A DNA stretch of 64,000 bases from Cytobacillus firmus (GCF_023612095.1 NZ_CP086235.1:3049501-3113500); one strand, 5' to 3'; numbered from the stretch's first letter, positions 46,109 to 57,424 are shown. Program-made: numbers and translations. Notes: generated by a model not told the origin, from the sequence alone.

Positions 46109-47209
46109 CTAGTACCTTGCATATCTGCTAATATTAAGCAGAACCCCTATAGCCATTAGCATCAGTGTCAGGGAAGATCCCCCGTAGCTCAGAAATGGAA
46201 GCGTGATTCCCGTAACAGGCATCAGACCTGTTACAACCCCTATGTTGATCATTACCTGTATAGCGACCATGGCTATAATCCCAACAGCCAAAAAACTCCC
46301 ATATAAATCAGGGGCACCAAGAGCAATGCGGATGCCTCGCCATAAAAGAAGGGCAAATAACAATATGACAAAAGATCCGCCAATAAACCCAAGCTCCTCA
46401 GCTAAAATGGCAAAAATAAAATCTGTCTGCGGTTCAGGAAGATAGAAAAACTTTTGTCTGCTCTGTCCCAGACCAAGGCCAAACAGCCCTCCAGGCCCAA
46501 TTGCATATAAGGATTGGATAATCTGGAAACCGCTGCCCAGCGGATCCTCCCATGGGTCAAGAAAGGATGTTATCCTCTTTATTCTGTAAGGGGCTGACAG
46601 AACCAGTGCCACAAATCCGGCCAGACCCGCAGCGGCAAACCAGACAAAGTGGCTGATTCTGGCCCCTGCAATGAAAATCATGACAACACAGGTCCCCACC
46701 ATTACAGTTCCTGTCCCTAAATCAGGCTGCAGCATAATTAATCCAAATGCTAAAAACACCAGCCCTAAAGATGGTACAAGGCCTTTTCGGAAAGAAGTGA
46801 TCAGCTTTTGTTTTTCGGAGAGGAATTTTGCCATAAACACAATCATGGCAAGCTTCATAAACTCCGAAGGCTGTATGGAAAATGCACCAACGCCAATCCA
46901 GCTCCTCGAACCGTTTCTCACGTTTCCTACACCCGGAACCAGCACCAGAAGCAAAAGCACAAAACAGATGATGATTAACACTTTTGCCCAAGTTCTCCAG
47001 GTCCAATAATCCACATTCATAATAAAAAACATCGCAATAATTCCAACTCCGGCAAAAAGCATTTGCCTTTTCGCAAAAAAGAAAGAATCGTCAAATTTAT
47101 AATCCGCCCAAATTGCACTGGCACTGTATACCATAGTCAATCCTACAGCAAGCAGCGTTAAGGTGACGATCATTAATATAAAATCGGGAGTGGTTTTTTT
47201 AGCCGGCAA
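46109..47209 (-). CDS. spoVE: Stage V sporulation protein E (SEDS glycosyltransferase)
   Basis: SpoVE is a SEDS-family peptidoglycan polymerase or lipid II-linked protein needed for the spore cortex. Ten membrane segments are apparent, with GNVRNGSRSWIGVGAFSIQPSEF, FILAEELG-like FIFAILAEELGFIGG and PVTGITLPFLSYGGSS. I place the start at TTG 47209 (MPAKKTTPDFIL), six bases after GAGGTG, which gives exactly 366 residues as in B. subtilis; the ORF extends further upstream. It works with SpoVD, which is also in this cluster. Confidence 0.94.
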   Translation of the reverse strand: MPAKKTTPDFILMIVTLTLLAVGLTMVYSASAIWADYKFDDSFFFAKRQMLFAGVGIIAMFFIMNVDYWTWRTWAKVLIIICFVLLLLVLVPGVGNVRNGSRSWIGVGAFSIQPSEFMKLAMIVFMAKFLSEKQKLITSFRKGLVPSLGLVFLAFGLIMLQPDLGTGTVMVGTCVVMIFIAGARISHFVWFAAAGLAGFVALVLSAPYRIKRITSFLDPWEDPLGSGFQIIQSLYAIGPGGLFGLGLGQSRQKFFYLPEPQTDFIFAILAEELGFIGGSFVILLFALLLWRGIRIALGAPDLYGSFLAVGIIAMVAIQVMINIGVVTGLMPVTGITLPFLSYGGSSLTLMLMAIGVLLNISRYARY

Positions 47210-47379
47210 CGAAAACACCTCGAATGCAAGTTTTAGGGCTGTCAAAATAGAACAATATGCCCTGCCAAAATAAGCTTATCCGCTTTCCGGCAGTCTTTTG
47301 TATCTATTTAAAGCTCTAAATGCCACGCGAGGAAGTTCAATGCCTTTGCTGAAAGTTTCTTAGTCCCGCAGACAAGCCC

Positions 47380-48732
47380 TTAACTAAGTTTATGCACCGC
47401 ATCTATAAACATGTCTCCCCGAACCTCAAAAGTTTTATATTGGTCCCAGCTTGCACAGGCAGGAGAAAGAAGAATCACATCTCCCGGCTCCGAAAGCTTG
47501 AAGGCTGCAGGTACGGCGTTTTCAACATTATCGACACGCTCAATTGTTTTTATTCCCGCTTCCATTGCTGCTTTTTCAATCTTTTCAGCAGTTTGTCCAA
47601 AGGTTACCAGAGCCTTTACCTTTTTAAGAGATGGGATGAGTTCATCAAAGCTATTTCCGCGGTCAAGACCTCCTGCTAGAAGAAGAACAGGCTGATCAAA
47701 TGCTGCGACCGCATTCTTCGTTGCAAGGATGTTCGTTGCTTTAGAATCATTATAAAATTTCCTGTTTTGATATTCCCCAACATATTGCAGGCGATGCTTT
47801 ACACCTGTAAACGAACCCAGAACCCGCCTGATGGCTTCATTCCCGATTCCTGTCAGCTTGGCAGCTGCCACTGAGGACAGGATATTCTCTAAGTTGTGCT
47901 CCCCTGGCAATGAAACATCTTTTCTTTCGATCACTTGTTCATCATTAAAATAAATCCAGCCATCTTTCACATATGCACCTTCAGACAGCACTTTGGAAGT
48001 CGAAAAAGGAATGATCTGAGCCTTTGAGCGGGCAGCCGCTTCCAATACTTTATCCTGGTCGGCATTTACAATGAAATAATCCTGTTCAGTCTGATTCATC
48101 GTAATGTTTGCTTTGGCTGCATGGTATTCTTCTCTTGTGCCATGGTAATCCAAATGGGCATCATATAAATTGGTCAAAATGGCAATTCTCGGCCTGAAAT
48201 CCCGAATGCCCATCAGCTGAAACGATGAAAGCTCAATCACGATATTGTTTTCTTCCGCGGCATCCTGGGCAACTTCGGAAGCTACTGTACCAATGTTTCC
48301 AGCGATCAGCGGCATCTTGCTCCCTTCCTGAAGCATTTCAAAAACAAGTGTTGTGGTTGTCGTTTTTCCGTTTGTGCCAGTAATCGCAATAAAAGGAGCT
48401 TCAGAAACCTGATAGGCAAGCTCCACTTCTGTAATAACCGGTATGCCCTTTTCAAGGGCTCCTTTTATCATTGGATTATGATATGGTATACCGGGATTTT
48501 TTACGATCAGCTCAAACCCCTCTTCAAGGAGTTCAATGGGATGCCCACCGCATATAACCGTAATCCCCTGCTCAAGCAGTCCTTGTGCTTCAGGATTCTC
48601 TGCAAGCGGCTTATAATCATTGACAGTCACAAATGCTCCTAGCTTATGTAAAAGGGAAGCTGCACTCACTCCGCTTTTCGCCAGTCCCAATACTAATATT
48701 TTCTTATGTCGATAGCGATTTATTTCTTTCAC
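47380..48732 (-). CDS. murD: UDP-MurNAc-L-alanine:D-glutamate ligase
   Basis: MurD adds D-glutamate to UDP-MurNAc-L-Ala. The 450-residue product has the N-terminal nucleotide-binding fold ([21 protein letters not shown]), the ATP loop [14 protein letters not shown], and the Mur ligase C-domain with [17 protein letters not shown]. It directly follows mraY with no gap. Confidence 0.97.
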   Translation of the reverse strand: MKEINRYRHKKILVLGLAKSGVSAASLLHKLGAFVTVNDYKPLAENPEAQGLLEQGITVICGGHPIELLEEGFELIVKNPGIPYHNPMIKGALEKGIPVITEVELAYQVSEAPFIAITGTNGKTTTTTLVFEMLQEGSKMPLIAGNIGTVASEVAQDAAEENNIVIELSSFQLMGIRDFRPRIAILTNLYDAHLDYHGTREEYHAAKANITMNQTEQDYFIVNADQDKVLEAAARSKAQIIPFSTSKVLSEGAYVKDGWIYFNDEQVIERKDVSLPGEHNLENILSSVAAAKLTGIGNEAIRRVLGSFTGVKHRLQYVGEYQNRKFYNDSKATNILATKNAVAAFDQPVLLLAGGLDRGNSFDELIPSLKKVKALVTFGQTAEKIEKAAMEAGIKTIERVDNVENAVPAAFKLSEPGDVILLSPACASWDQYKTFEVRGDMFIDAVHKLS

Positions 48733-49707
48733 TTACACCCACACCTCAATATAAATTCCTAAGATTGCAAACAATAACCCAACCGTCCAGAACGTAACAA
48801 CAACCCGCCATTCAGACCAGCCTACCAATTCATAATGATGGTGAAGCGGGCTCATGCGAAAAATCCGTCTGCCGGTGGTTTTAAAAGAGGCAACCTGCAG
48901 AATAACAGATACTGTTTCAATAACAAAAACCCCGCCGATAATAATCAGGATGATTTCAAGCTTTGTCAGGATGGCTATGGTCGCAATAGCACCCCCAAGA
49001 GCCAGTGAACCTGTGTCTCCCATAAACACTTTTGCAGGATGGGCGTTAAAGACAAGGAAACCCAATACTGCTCCAACTACTGCTACAGAAAAAATGGATA
49101 CTTCAAATTGGGATTGATTCCAGGCCAGTACTGCAAATGCTCCAAAAGCGATTGCGGCCGTCCCGGAAACAAGTCCATCAAGTCCATCTGTCAGATTGAC
49201 AGCATTCGAGAATCCGACCAGCCAGAAAATAATAAATAAAACATATCCCCAGCCCAAATCAACCGAAATATCTGTCAGTGGAATATGTACTTCTGTTGAT
49301 AAGTCATTCTGCTTATAAACAAAATAAAAAATCACGGAAATAATAATCTGGCCCAGAAGCTTCTGTTTTGAAGTCAGGCCTAAATTACGCTTCAATACCA
49401 CTTTAATAAAATCATCCAGAAAACCGAGGAGTCCAAACCCCAGGGTAACCAGAAGCAGCAAATATGTTTCTACTGCAGGCTGTGAAAATTTACCGGTCAT
49501 AAATAAAGTGGTCACCGTGACGGATAGAAGAATCATAATTCCGCCCATTGTCGGAGTACCTGTCTTCTTCATATGGGATTTCGGGCCTTCTTCACGGATG
49601 CTTTGCCCAAATTTTAACCTTCTCAGGAAGGGAATAAATATGGGAGACAGCAATACCGTAATTAAAAAACCTGCCAATATTGTGAAAAAAATAACTTGCT
49701 CCATCAT
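48733..49707 (-). CDS. mraY: Phospho-MurNAc-pentapeptide transferase
   Basis: MraY makes lipid I by joining phospho-MurNAc-pentapeptide to undecaprenyl phosphate in the membrane. The 324-residue multi-span protein shows [10 protein letters not shown], the catalytic aspartates in GFLDDFIKV and [14 protein letters not shown], and [14 protein letters not shown]. Two adjacent ATG codons (49707, 49704) follow a strong GGAGGGG. It begins right after the small Mur-domain gene and abuts murD. Confidence 0.97.
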   Translation of the reverse strand: MMEQVIFFTILAGFLITVLLSPIFIPFLRRLKFGQSIREEGPKSHMKKTGTPTMGGIMILLSVTVTTLFMTGKFSQPAVETYLLLLVTLGFGLLGFLDDFIKVVLKRNLGLTSKQKLLGQIIISVIFYFVYKQNDLSTEVHIPLTDISVDLGWGYVLFIIFWLVGFSNAVNLTDGLDGLVSGTAAIAFGAFAVLAWNQSQFEVSIFSVAVVGAVLGFLVFNAHPAKVFMGDTGSLALGGAIATIAILTKLEIILIIIGGVFVIETVSVILQVASFKTTGRRIFRMSPLHHHYELVGWSEWRVVVTFWTVGLLFAILGIYIEVWV

Positions 49708-49709
49708 AC

Positions 49710-50159
49710 TTATCCCCTCCTTTCGCGTTTGGCATTACCCGCAGTTTCCGCTAATCTTGCAGCCATTACAGCAATATCATATGTTGTTTCTTTTTCTTTA
49801 AGACTTTCTTCATCCGAAATAAGGAAATTAGTTGTGTTCATCTTTTCTTCTGCTTTACTTAATTTATTAATATATAATTCCATGATATCCTTTAAGCCTT
49901 TCGTTAAGTCGTTAGTATAAAAAATAGGGAAATGATTCGGGGTGTATGACGGCGTTTCGGCATTCTTATTCCAGATTGCAGCAACAGCCCCTCTTTCAAT
50001 AGCTTCCTTCAGATTTCCGTCTTCCCCGAAAGGAATATAAATTCCTTTTGGCTGCAGGTCAGAAGAGGACGATGCCACGGTATGAAATTCCAGCTCATGA
50101 TCCTTTATTCCTTTGACTGCCGGAAACAATTCCGCTAAATCCTGATACGTCAAATACAT
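49710..50159 (-). CDS. Stand-alone Mur ligase N-terminal domain protein (MurF-like), no catalytic domain
   Basis: A 149-residue protein. Residues 1-100 ([60 protein letters not shown]) match the UDP-MurNAc-binding N-domain of Mur ligases, best MurF: compare the MurE N-domain next door ([21 protein letters not shown]). No ATP loop (GTNGKT-type) and no third domain exist. The tail (100-149) is polar and basic at the end. Gaps are one base to murE and two to mraY, so translation looks coupled. There is no room for a lost catalytic part and no frameshift to repair. Function unknown. Confidence 0.8.
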   Translation of the reverse strand: MYLTYQDLAELFPAVKGIKDHELEFHTVASSSSDLQPKGIYIPFGEDGNLKEAIERGAVAAIWNKNAETPSYTPNHFPIFYTNDLTKGLKDIMELYINKLSKAEEKMNTTNFLISDEESLKEKETTYDIAVMAARLAETAGNAKRERRG

Positions 50160-50160
50160 T

Positions 50161-51621
50161 TTATCGCTCCTCTATAGCCTCTTTTGCCACCAGACGGTCA
50201 TCAAAATCAAAAACATGGCTGCCTACAATCTGATAGGTCTCATGACCCTTTCCTGCTATTAAAATAACGTCTCCTGCACTGGCTTTTTTCACCGCATAGT
50301 GAATGGCTTCTTTTCGATCGACGATTACTTTATAACTTTCTTCTTTTACTCCCTCTTCCATATCCCTCAGGATTTGGATCGGGTCTTCACTTCTCGGATT
50401 GTCTGAAGTAAAGATTGGGTCTGTACTGTACTGGCATGCAATTTCAGCCATAAGCGGACGTTTGGATCTGTCTCTGTCTCCTCCGCAGCCCACGATGGCG
50501 AAAATGCGCTTCTGTGCAAATTGCTTTACTGTTTCCAGTGCATTTTTCAGGCTGTCCGGAGTATGTGAATAATCAACGATCACAGAAAAATCCTGGCCTG
50601 CATCTACGGTTTCAAATCTGCCGGCTACACCTTTAACTTCTTCTGCAGATTTAATGATTTGAGAGATTGATATCCCTGCAGCGATACCTGCTCCAATACT
50701 GGCAAGGACGTTATAGATGCTGAACTTGCCTATCATTTTTAAAGAAACTTTATGCTTTCCGAATGGAGAGATTAAGTCAAATTCCGTACCGGCAGCAGTC
50801 ATTTGAATATTAACGGCCCGCAGATTAGCTTCCTGATCAATTCCATAGGAAATGACATGAGCAGCCGTCGATTTTTCATATTCTGCAGAAGCAGGGTCAT
50901 CTGAATTTAAAATGGCATACTTCGGTTCTCCATGATTATAGGCGCTTCCAAGCTGGGCAAACAACAGCCCTTTTGCTCTCCTGTATTCATCCATCGTTTT
51001 ATGATAATCCAGGTGATCCTGTGTCAGGTTCGTAAATACGGCTATATTAAAATCACAGCCATGAACACGGCCTTCAACAAGTGCATGAGAAGACACTTCC
51101 ATTACAGCTGAATCCACACCGGCATCTGCCATTTTTCTAAATGTGCTTTGCAGAGTCAGGCTTTCAGGAGTAGTATTTTTCACTTCAAAAGTTTCATCGG
51201 CAATCTTCGTATACATCGTGCCAATTAAGCCGGTCTTTCTTCCTGCGTCTGCAAGAATCTTTTCAATTAAATGACTTGTTGTTGTTTTGCCATTAGTCCC
51301 TGTTATGCCAATTAAATGAAGCTGCTTGCTCGGCTGTCCATAAAAAGCATCAGCCAGCACGGCCAACGCCCGTTTTGTATTTTTAACTACTATAACCGGG
51401 ATATCCAAGTCCAGTTCTTTTTGGGCAACAACAGCTGCTGCACCTTTTTCGGCAGCAGAAGCTGCAAAATCATGGCCATCTACCGTATAGCCCTCAATGC
51501 AAACAAACAGACTTCCAGGCAGAACTTTCCGGTTATCGTTAACAATCGCTGTGATTTCAGGGTTTTCACCTTTATATGTCATATAAGGCTGTAAAAATCG
51601 CAGCAGTCTATGTAATTCCAT
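50161..51621 (-). CDS. murE: UDP-MurNAc-tripeptide synthetase, mDAP type
   Basis: MurE adds meso-diaminopimelate to UDP-MurNAc-L-Ala-D-Glu. The ATP loop [29 protein letters not shown] and [17 protein letters not shown] are complete, and DNPRSEDP is the motif specific to mDAP ligases. I use the ATG at 51621, nine bases after AGAGGA, giving 486 residues; an ATG at 51630 is in frame. It is followed within one base by the small Mur-domain gene. Confidence 0.97.
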   Translation of the reverse strand: MELHRLLRFLQPYMTYKGENPEITAIVNDNRKVLPGSLFVCIEGYTVDGHDFAASAAEKGAAAVVAQKELDLDIPVIVVKNTKRALAVLADAFYGQPSKQLHLIGITGTNGKTTTSHLIEKILADAGRKTGLIGTMYTKIADETFEVKNTTPESLTLQSTFRKMADAGVDSAVMEVSSHALVEGRVHGCDFNIAVFTNLTQDHLDYHKTMDEYRRAKGLLFAQLGSAYNHGEPKYAILNSDDPASAEYEKSTAAHVISYGIDQEANLRAVNIQMTAAGTEFDLISPFGKHKVSLKMIGKFSIYNVLASIGAGIAAGISISQIIKSAEEVKGVAGRFETVDAGQDFSVIVDYSHTPDSLKNALETVKQFAQKRIFAIVGCGGDRDRSKRPLMAEIACQYSTDPIFTSDNPRSEDPIQILRDMEEGVKEESYKVIVDRKEAIHYAVKKASAGDVILIAGKGHETYQIVGSHVFDFDDRLVAKEAIEER

Positions 51622-51811
51622 CTTTACCATTCCTCTCATGTTAAAACAGAGCAAACTATTCCCTTTTTTAATGAAACTGGTCAAAATAAATAAATATAAT
51701 CAAAACAACATTCTAAATGATGGCGATATATATTGTACAGGATAATTGCTTTTTTAGCTATTTTATATATAGAAGCAGAACCACGAAAGTATGTTACAGT
51801 TTCCTTACAAA

Positions 51812-51845
51812 CAAAAAAATTCAGGCGGCGCAGAGGAAGCCGCCC
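51812..51845 (-). terminator. Possible terminator after spoVD
   Basis: Minus strand: GGCGGC, loop TTCCTCTGC, GCCGCC, GAATTTTTTTG. The six-bp GC stem and T tract could separate spoVD from murE transcription. Confidence 0.65.
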
Positions 51846-51857
51846 TCATTCCTTATC

Positions 51858-53773
51858 TTATTTATTATCAAAATACAGGCGGATCGTTGAACCTTCCTTT
51901 AACTTAATGCCCGGCTGCGGCGTTTGTTTTACCACCGTATTCCCTGTCCCGCTGGCATCAATTTTCAGGTTAAGATATAGTTCCCCAAGGTCTTTCTTTG
52001 TCATACCTACCATATCAGGAACCTCAATCATTGGGGAATCCATCCATGTCAGCTCTTTTTCAATTTGATTTTTGCGGGGCTTTACACCCATCGCGCGCAG
52101 GCTGTCCCCCATGATTTCCCCTACAATCGGAGCAGCTACAACACCCCCAAATTGAACGGTTCCTTTTGGATTATCCACAGCCACATACACGACGAGCTGA
52201 GGATCATCAGCAGGTGCAAACCCTATGAATGATACGATATGGTTATTTTCCAGGTACCGGCCATTTTGCGCTTTTTGTGCAGTCCCCGTTTTCCCCCAAC
52301 ACGATATCCATCAACGAACGCTTTTTTTCCTGATCCTTTTGCCACAACTGACTCAAGCGCTTTGCGGATTTCATCAGATGTTTCCTTTGAAATTACTTTT
52401 CTTTTTGCATCAGGCGATTTTTTCATCAATACTTCACCTGTTGCTGGATTTATAAGCTCTTTTGCTATATAAGGCGTATATAATGTTCCCCCATTAACCG
52501 CAGCTGAAATGGCTGCTACCTGCTGAATCGGGGTAACGGAAACCCCCTGACCAAAAGCAGTGGTTGCCTGCTCGACTGGGCCAACCCGATCGAGATTAAA
52601 CAGGATCCCTTTCCCCTCTCCCTGAAGGTCGATACCGGTCTTTTCGCCGAACCCGAAGTCCCGGATATATTTAAATAGTGACTCTTTGCCTAATCTTTCA
52701 CCCAGCTCTACAAAGCCGGGATTGCAGGAATTCTGTACTACTTCAAGATAAGTCTGACTGCCATGTCCGCCTTTTTTCCAGCATCTCAGTCTGGCACCGC
52801 CAACTTCAACAGATCCCGGGTCGTGGAAATGATCTTTTTCCAAATTTACCTTTCCCTCTTCTAATGCAGCTGCCAGAGTAATGATTTTAAATGTTGAACC
52901 TGGCTCGTATGTACTCCATATCGGCAGATTACGGTTGTAGATCTCAGGAGGAACATTTTTAAAATTCGCCGGGTCAAAATCCGGTCTGCTGGACATCGCA
53001 AGAACCTCTCCATTATTTGGATTCATGGCAATTGCAATTATTCCATCAGGATTATATTCCGCCTGAGCTATATCAAGCTCCCTTTCTACAATAGTCTGTA
53101 TCTTTGAATCGATGGTAAGCTTTAAGTCCATTCCATCAACCGGCGGCTTATAGTCATCCGCCATATCGTTCATGCGCTCTCCCTTTGCATTCGCATAAAA
53201 CTTAACAGAACCCTTTTTCCCTTTTAGCTTTTCATCATAATATAACTCAAGGCCCATAAGACCCTGATTATCAATACCCGCAAACCCCAGAACATGAGAT
53301 AGGTAATTACCGAAAGGATAATGGCGTTTTGAATCTTCACCAATGTAAATTCCTTCAATACCCAATGCACGGATTTCTTTCGCTTTTTCATGGGAAATCT
53401 TTCTGCCTTGAGGAATCTTCACACTTGATGCCTTTTTGGTGATAAGCTCGTAGGCTTTTTCCTTTGACATATTCAGTACTGCAGCCAATTTCTCTGCAGC
53501 ATCTGCAGGATCTTTGATTTGTCTGGGTACAACATAGACAGTTGGAGCACTGACATTCGTAGCCAGTGGAACACCATTTCGGTCAACGATTTCTCCTCTT
53601 TCCGGTTCGAAGGGGATATCTCTGCTCCAGAGCTCCTTTGCGCCATCTGTAAGCATATTCCCCAGAAAAAACTGAACATATCCCAGACGCAAATCAATTA
53701 TAAAAAAAACGAGAATACCAACAAACAACGCTGCAGTCAGCCGTTTTCGAACGGTTACATTTGAAACACGCAT
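51858..53773 (-). CDS. spoVD: Stage V sporulation protein D (penicillin-binding protein), frameshifted in this sequence
   Basis: SpoVD is a class B PBP required for spore cortex synthesis, partner of SpoVE. Visible are an N-terminal membrane helix, the dimerisation domain, the STFK active site in YEPGSTFKIITLAAALEEG, the SCN motif and, C-terminal, a PASTA domain (EVPDMVGMTKKDLGELYLN). The KTG motif falls at the frameshift: a run of four T on the + strand (52289-52292) is one short. Repair gives YRVGGKTGTAQKAQNGRY and about 638 residues. A candidate SigE promoter lies upstream. Confidence 0.93.
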
Positions 53774-53808
53774 CTACGGACGAACCTCCTTAAATTATGG
53801 CTCGTTCC

Positions 53809-53837
53809 AATATATGCTTGTACCAAAACGAATAGAA
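53809..53837 (-). promoter_or_regulatory. Candidate SigE promoter of spoVD
   Basis: Minus strand: -35 TTCTATT (53831-53837), 14-base spacer, -10 CATATATT (53809-53816), a partial fit to SigE patterns KMATATT / CATACANT. SigE control of spoVD is established in B. subtilis. Confidence 0.45.
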
Positions 53838-53865
53838 CGCACTGCCGCACATCCGGCAGTACGTT
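53836..53865. repeat. Inverted repeat between pbpB and spoVD
   Basis: AACGCACTGCCG, loop CACATC, CGGCAGTACGTT pairs over about 11 positions with one mismatch. No convincing T tract follows it, though TTCTATTCGTTTT does downstream; it may weaken read-through from pbpB. Confidence 0.6.
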
Positions 53866-53871
53866 CCCCAA

Positions 53872-56094
53872 TTAATCAAGCACTGTTTCCTCTTCTTCCT
53901 GCTGCTCTTCTGATTTGAGGTTCTCCTCATTATATTTCTCAGCAGGATGCTCTAGTTCGACTATTAAATAGTCACCTTCCCTAAGTACAGAACCGGCTTT
54001 TAGATTTTGTTTCACCACATATCCGCTTCCAACAGTATTAAGCTTTAAGTCAGCAAGCTTCGCTACCTTCATGACGTCCCTTAGAGACCATCCAGACATA
54101 TCAGGCACTGTTAATTCACCATCTGTCTTTAAAATCACTCGTTCGCCTTCAAGCAAATTGTACATATTGCCAGGGACCTGCCTTTGTATCTTGGTGCCCT
54201 TTCCCAGCACTATTGCCTCAAATCCGGATTTTTTTAAATGTGCTTTTGCTTCCTCAACTGTTTTTCCTTCAACTTCAGGCGCATGTTCCGAGTTTGCCTT
54301 TAGTTCTTTTGCCGGTTCTATATTTAAATATTGCAGACTGCTTTTCATTACCGGTGTAAAAATCTTAGCAACAGGTTCTGCACCATTTGTACTGAGATCA
54401 ATTTCCGGCTGCTGGACCGCTACATAGATGATCAGTTCAGGATCATCTTTTGGCGCCATTCCTAAAAACGAGAAGATGAAATTCTCATGACCTGTTAAAT
54501 ATCCCCCGCCATTTGGATCGGGGATTTGGGCAGTCCCCGTTTTTCCGGCAACCTCGTAGCCTTCGATATTATACCTTTTATAACCTGTTCCTTTTTCAGA
54601 AGACACAACTGTTTCCAGGATATCCCTGGCTTTCTTTGCCGTTTCTGCAGAAATAGGATTTCCCTTCACTTTCGGCTTTGTTTTTTTCACGACTTCCTTT
54701 TTATCGCTATCAACAATACTGCTGATTACATGCGGCTGCATCATTTTGCCGTCATTCGCGATGGCAGTGGCTGCCTGTATCTGCTGAATAGGCGTAATGG
54801 CCGAACCTTGTCCAAATCCCGTAGTTACCTTATCAAGCGGCCACTCATAAGCGATCTTTCCGCCCGTTTCATTCGGCAGGTCAATTCCCGTCGGATTTTC
54901 AAAACCGAACTTTGTTATATATTCCCTGTATTTTTCATACCCAAGTTTTTCTTTCACTATTTTGGCAAAAGCCACATTCGATGAACGCTGAACACCTTCA
55001 AGATAAGTAATCGATCCCCAGCCGCGTCCCTGATTATGGTCCCGTATAGCCGGTGAATTTTCGGTCACTTTATAACTTCCTGATTTATACCATTCATTCG
55101 GATCAAACTCACCCTCCTCAATGGCAGCAGCCAAAGTAAAAATCTTCATGGTTGATCCGGGTTCAAATGAGTTCTCAATCACTTCATTATGCCAGGTGTC
55201 TTCGATGCCTTCCTTTGTTTTAGGATGAAAGGATGGCCTCTGTCCCATTGCCAAAATTTCACCTGTTTTAGCATCAGCGACTACTGCAACCATTTTTTTC
55301 GGCTGATATTCCTCGTCTACTTTATTCATAGAATCTTCGAGAAAAGTCTGGATCTTCTTATCGATCGTAAGATACACATCTTTGCCATTTTGAGCAGGCT
55401 GGATTTTTTGATCTCCATTAGGAAGCAGATAGCCCCATATATCACTTTCATAGCTGAATTTCCCATCTTTTCCTGTGAGCACCTTATTTAAGCTCTGCTC
55501 GAGGCCCAGCATCCCGACTGTATCGGTCTTATTGGTTTTTGATTTTTTCTTTTCAACATACCCGACTAAATGCGAGGCGAAGACCCCATTTGGATAAAAC
55601 CGCTTGGAATCTGTTATGAATGTAATCCCGGGCAATTTCATATCTTCTATTTCTCTTTTTGTCTTTAACGGAAGATCGCGGCCCTCTTTTCCAAATTCAA
55701 CCTGGAATGGTTTATCTCCATCTTTTGTTTTCTTTGTTAAAATCCTGTAAATCTCTGACTCTTCCAGGTCAATAACTTTCGAAAGCGCGGCTGCTGTTTT
55801 TCCGGGGTCTTTCACATAATCAGGTTTCATGTCTTTGTCCAGGATTGCTACAAGCTTGTAAGAAATCGTATCCTCGGCAATGACCTCTCCATTCCGGTCA
55901 TAAATGGTGCCCCTTTTGGCCTGAATGGTCTTTTCGCGTTCATATTTCTGCTGGGCTTTAGCCGCAAGTGCGTGGCCTGCTGCCTCACCTGTTGCCTGAA
56001 TAGAAACAAAGCGAAAAATTAATACAAAAAAGAGCAGGCTGAATATTAAAAATAATATCGCTGCTCCAAAATTGATATTTGGCTGTTTCTTCAT
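53872..56094 (-). CDS. pbpB: Penicillin-binding protein 2B (division transpeptidase)
   Basis: PbpB is the essential septal transpeptidase (class B PBP). The 740-residue product has one membrane helix (AAILFLIFSLLFFVLIFRFV), a dimerisation domain, the STMK active site in SFEPGSTMKIFTLAAAIEEG, SSN, KTGT in VAGKTGTAQIPD and two PASTA repeats at the C-terminus (EVEGKTVEEAKAHLKKSGF and VPDMSGWSLRDVMKVAKLA). It overlaps ftsL by one base; SpoVD downstream is its sporulation paralogue. Confidence 0.96.
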   Translation of the reverse strand: MKKQPNINFGAAILFLIFSLLFFVLIFRFVSIQATGEAAGHALAAKAQQKYEREKTIQAKRGTIYDRNGEVIAEDTISYKLVAILDKDMKPDYVKDPGKTAAALSKVIDLEESEIYRILTKKTKDGDKPFQVEFGKEGRDLPLKTKREIEDMKLPGITFITDSKRFYPNGVFASHLVGYVEKKKSKTNKTDTVGMLGLEQSLNKVLTGKDGKFSYESDIWGYLLPNGDQKIQPAQNGKDVYLTIDKKIQTFLEDSMNKVDEEYQPKKMVAVVADAKTGEILAMGQRPSFHPKTKEGIEDTWHNEVIENSFEPGSTMKIFTLAAAIEEGEFDPNEWYKSGSYKVTENSPAIRDHNQGRGWGSITYLEGVQRSSNVAFAKIVKEKLGYEKYREYITKFGFENPTGIDLPNETGGKIAYEWPLDKVTTGFGQGSAITPIQQIQAATAIANDGKMMQPHVISSIVDSDKKEVVKKTKPKVKGNPISAETAKKARDILETVVSSEKGTGYKRYNIEGYEVAGKTGTAQIPDPNGGGYLTGHENFIFSFLGMAPKDDPELIIYVAVQQPEIDLSTNGAEPVAKIFTPVMKSSLQYLNIEPAKELKANSEHAPEVEGKTVEEAKAHLKKSGFEAIVLGKGTKIQRQVPGNMYNLLEGERVILKTDGELTVPDMSGWSLRDVMKVAKLADLKLNTVGSGYVVKQNLKAGSVLREGDYLIVELEHPAEKYNEENLKSEEQQEEEETVLD

Positions 56095-56458
56095 TAATCT
56101 TCCACGACCTTGACATTATTTCCGCTGAATTTGAGACCCATTGCTTCAGCTTTCGCTTTAATGCGTTCGTATGTACTTAATTCGCTCACTTGCATGCTAA
56201 GATCTGTATTCACTTTGGTCTGCGTTTGGATTGCTTCTTCTGTTTGCTGAATTTCTTTGTTTACTTCGTAAATGGCCGCCTGATTTGAAACCATTTGCAC
56301 TGCACCAAAACAAACAATGCCAGTGAAAGCAAGTCCCAGTATTTTCTCGCCGGGGAAAGCCAGGACTTTTTTGTTTTTAATTTCTTTGGGGCCTGTACGG
56401 GCTGGGTTTGAACATCAAATTGTTTTTCTTCCTGTATTTTTCGGGCTAAATTGCTCAT
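56094..56458 (-). CDS. ftsL: Cell division protein FtsL, frameshifted in this sequence
   Basis: FtsL is a small bitopic septum protein that pairs with DivIC. The start MSNLARKIQEEKQFDVQ is in one frame and the coiled-coil part (IYEVNKEIQQTEEAIQTQTK...YERIKAKAEAMGL) in another. The break is at four G on the + strand (56352-56355); one added base restores SWLSPGEKILGLAFTGIVCF, the missing membrane helix. The repaired product is about 121 residues. It precedes pbpB with a one-base overlap. Confidence 0.9.
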
Positions 56459-56491
56459 AATTCCCCTCCTGTAATTTTATTCTCTATTCGA

Positions 56492-57424
56492 TTAAAGCTT
56501 TTCTGCTATTCTCAGCTTTGCGGACCTTGCTCGATTATTATGTTCCAGCTCTTCCTCTGAAGGCAGAATCGGCTTTCTGTTAATTAACTTTAAGATTGGT
56601 TTATATTCATCTGGAATAATCGGCAGGCCAGGAGGCAGATTTGGTGTTTCGCTGGCTTTTTTTAAGGCAGCTTTACAAATTCGGTCCTCCAGTGAGTGAA
56701 ACGTAATTACGCTGATTCTTCCATTGGGATTTAATATGTCAATAGCCTGGTGCAGAGAATCTTCAAATACACCTAGTTCATCATTAACAGCTATTCTGAT
56801 TGCCTGAAAAACACGCTTGGCGGGATGTCCGCCTTTTCGCCTGGCAGGTGCAGGAATGGCCTCTTTAATAATTTCTACCAGCTGGCCTGTTGTTTCTATT
56901 GGAGAAACTTCCCTTGCCGCTTCAATTTTCCTCGCAATTTGCTTTGAGAATTTCTCTTCACCATACCTGAAGAAGATTTTCACAAGTTCACCATATTCCC
57001 AGCTGTTTACCACATCATAAGCGGAAATATCAGCACCGGTATCCATTCTCATATCAAGCGGGGCATCATTATGATAACTGAATCCTCTTTCAGGTGTATC
57101 CAGCTGAGGTGAAGAAACGCCAAGATCATATAAAACACCATCCACTTTAGAAACACCAAGGTTTTCAAGCTCTTCTTGAAGATACTTAAAATTACTTTTG
57201 ATAATCGTGATTCTGTCACCATATTCAGCCAGTTTTTCTTTCGCGTGTGCAATTGCTGTGTCATCCTGGTCAAATGCGTATAGCTTTCCTTTTTCAGACA
57301 GCTGGGAAAGAATTAATTTACTGTGGCCTGCTCCGCCCAGCGTACAATCCACATACACACCATCTGGATGGATGTTTAAGCCTTCTACTGTTTCTTTTAA
57401 TAGTACTGTTGTATGTTCAAACAT
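56492..57424 (-). CDS. rsmH: 16S rRNA m4C1402 methyltransferase
   Basis: RsmH (MraW) methylates 16S rRNA using S-adenosylmethionine. The 310-residue product from ATG 57424 shows [16 protein letters not shown], the SAM motif [12 protein letters not shown], and [13 protein letters not shown]. Ribosome binding site GGAAAGG. It follows mraZ after a 111-base gap that holds a decayed repeat copy, and precedes ftsL by 33 bases. Confidence 0.97.
   Translation of the reverse strand: MFEHTTVLLKETVEGLNIHPDGVYVDCTLGGAGHSKLILSQLSEKGKLYAFDQDDTAIAHAKEKLAEYGDRITIIKSNFKYLQEELENLGVSKVDGVLYDLGVSSPQLDTPERGFSYHNDAPLDMRMDTGADISAYDVVNSWEYGELVKIFFRYGEEKFSKQIARKIEAAREVSPIETTGQLVEIIKEAIPAPARRKGGHPAKRVFQAIRIAVNDELGVFEDSLHQAIDILNPNGRISVITFHSLEDRICKAALKKASETPNLPPGLPIIPDEYKPILKLINRKPILPSEEELEHNNRARSAKLRIAEKL

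Noticed and set aside
47210..47379. SigE promoter upstream of spoVE
   Set aside because: A CATATTGT near 47250 resembles a -10, but the -35 region matches poorly, so I do not call it from sequence alone.
49710..50159. MurF gene broken by a frameshift like its neighbours
   Set aside because: Only two bases separate its stop from the mraY start, so no coding space for the missing domains exists.
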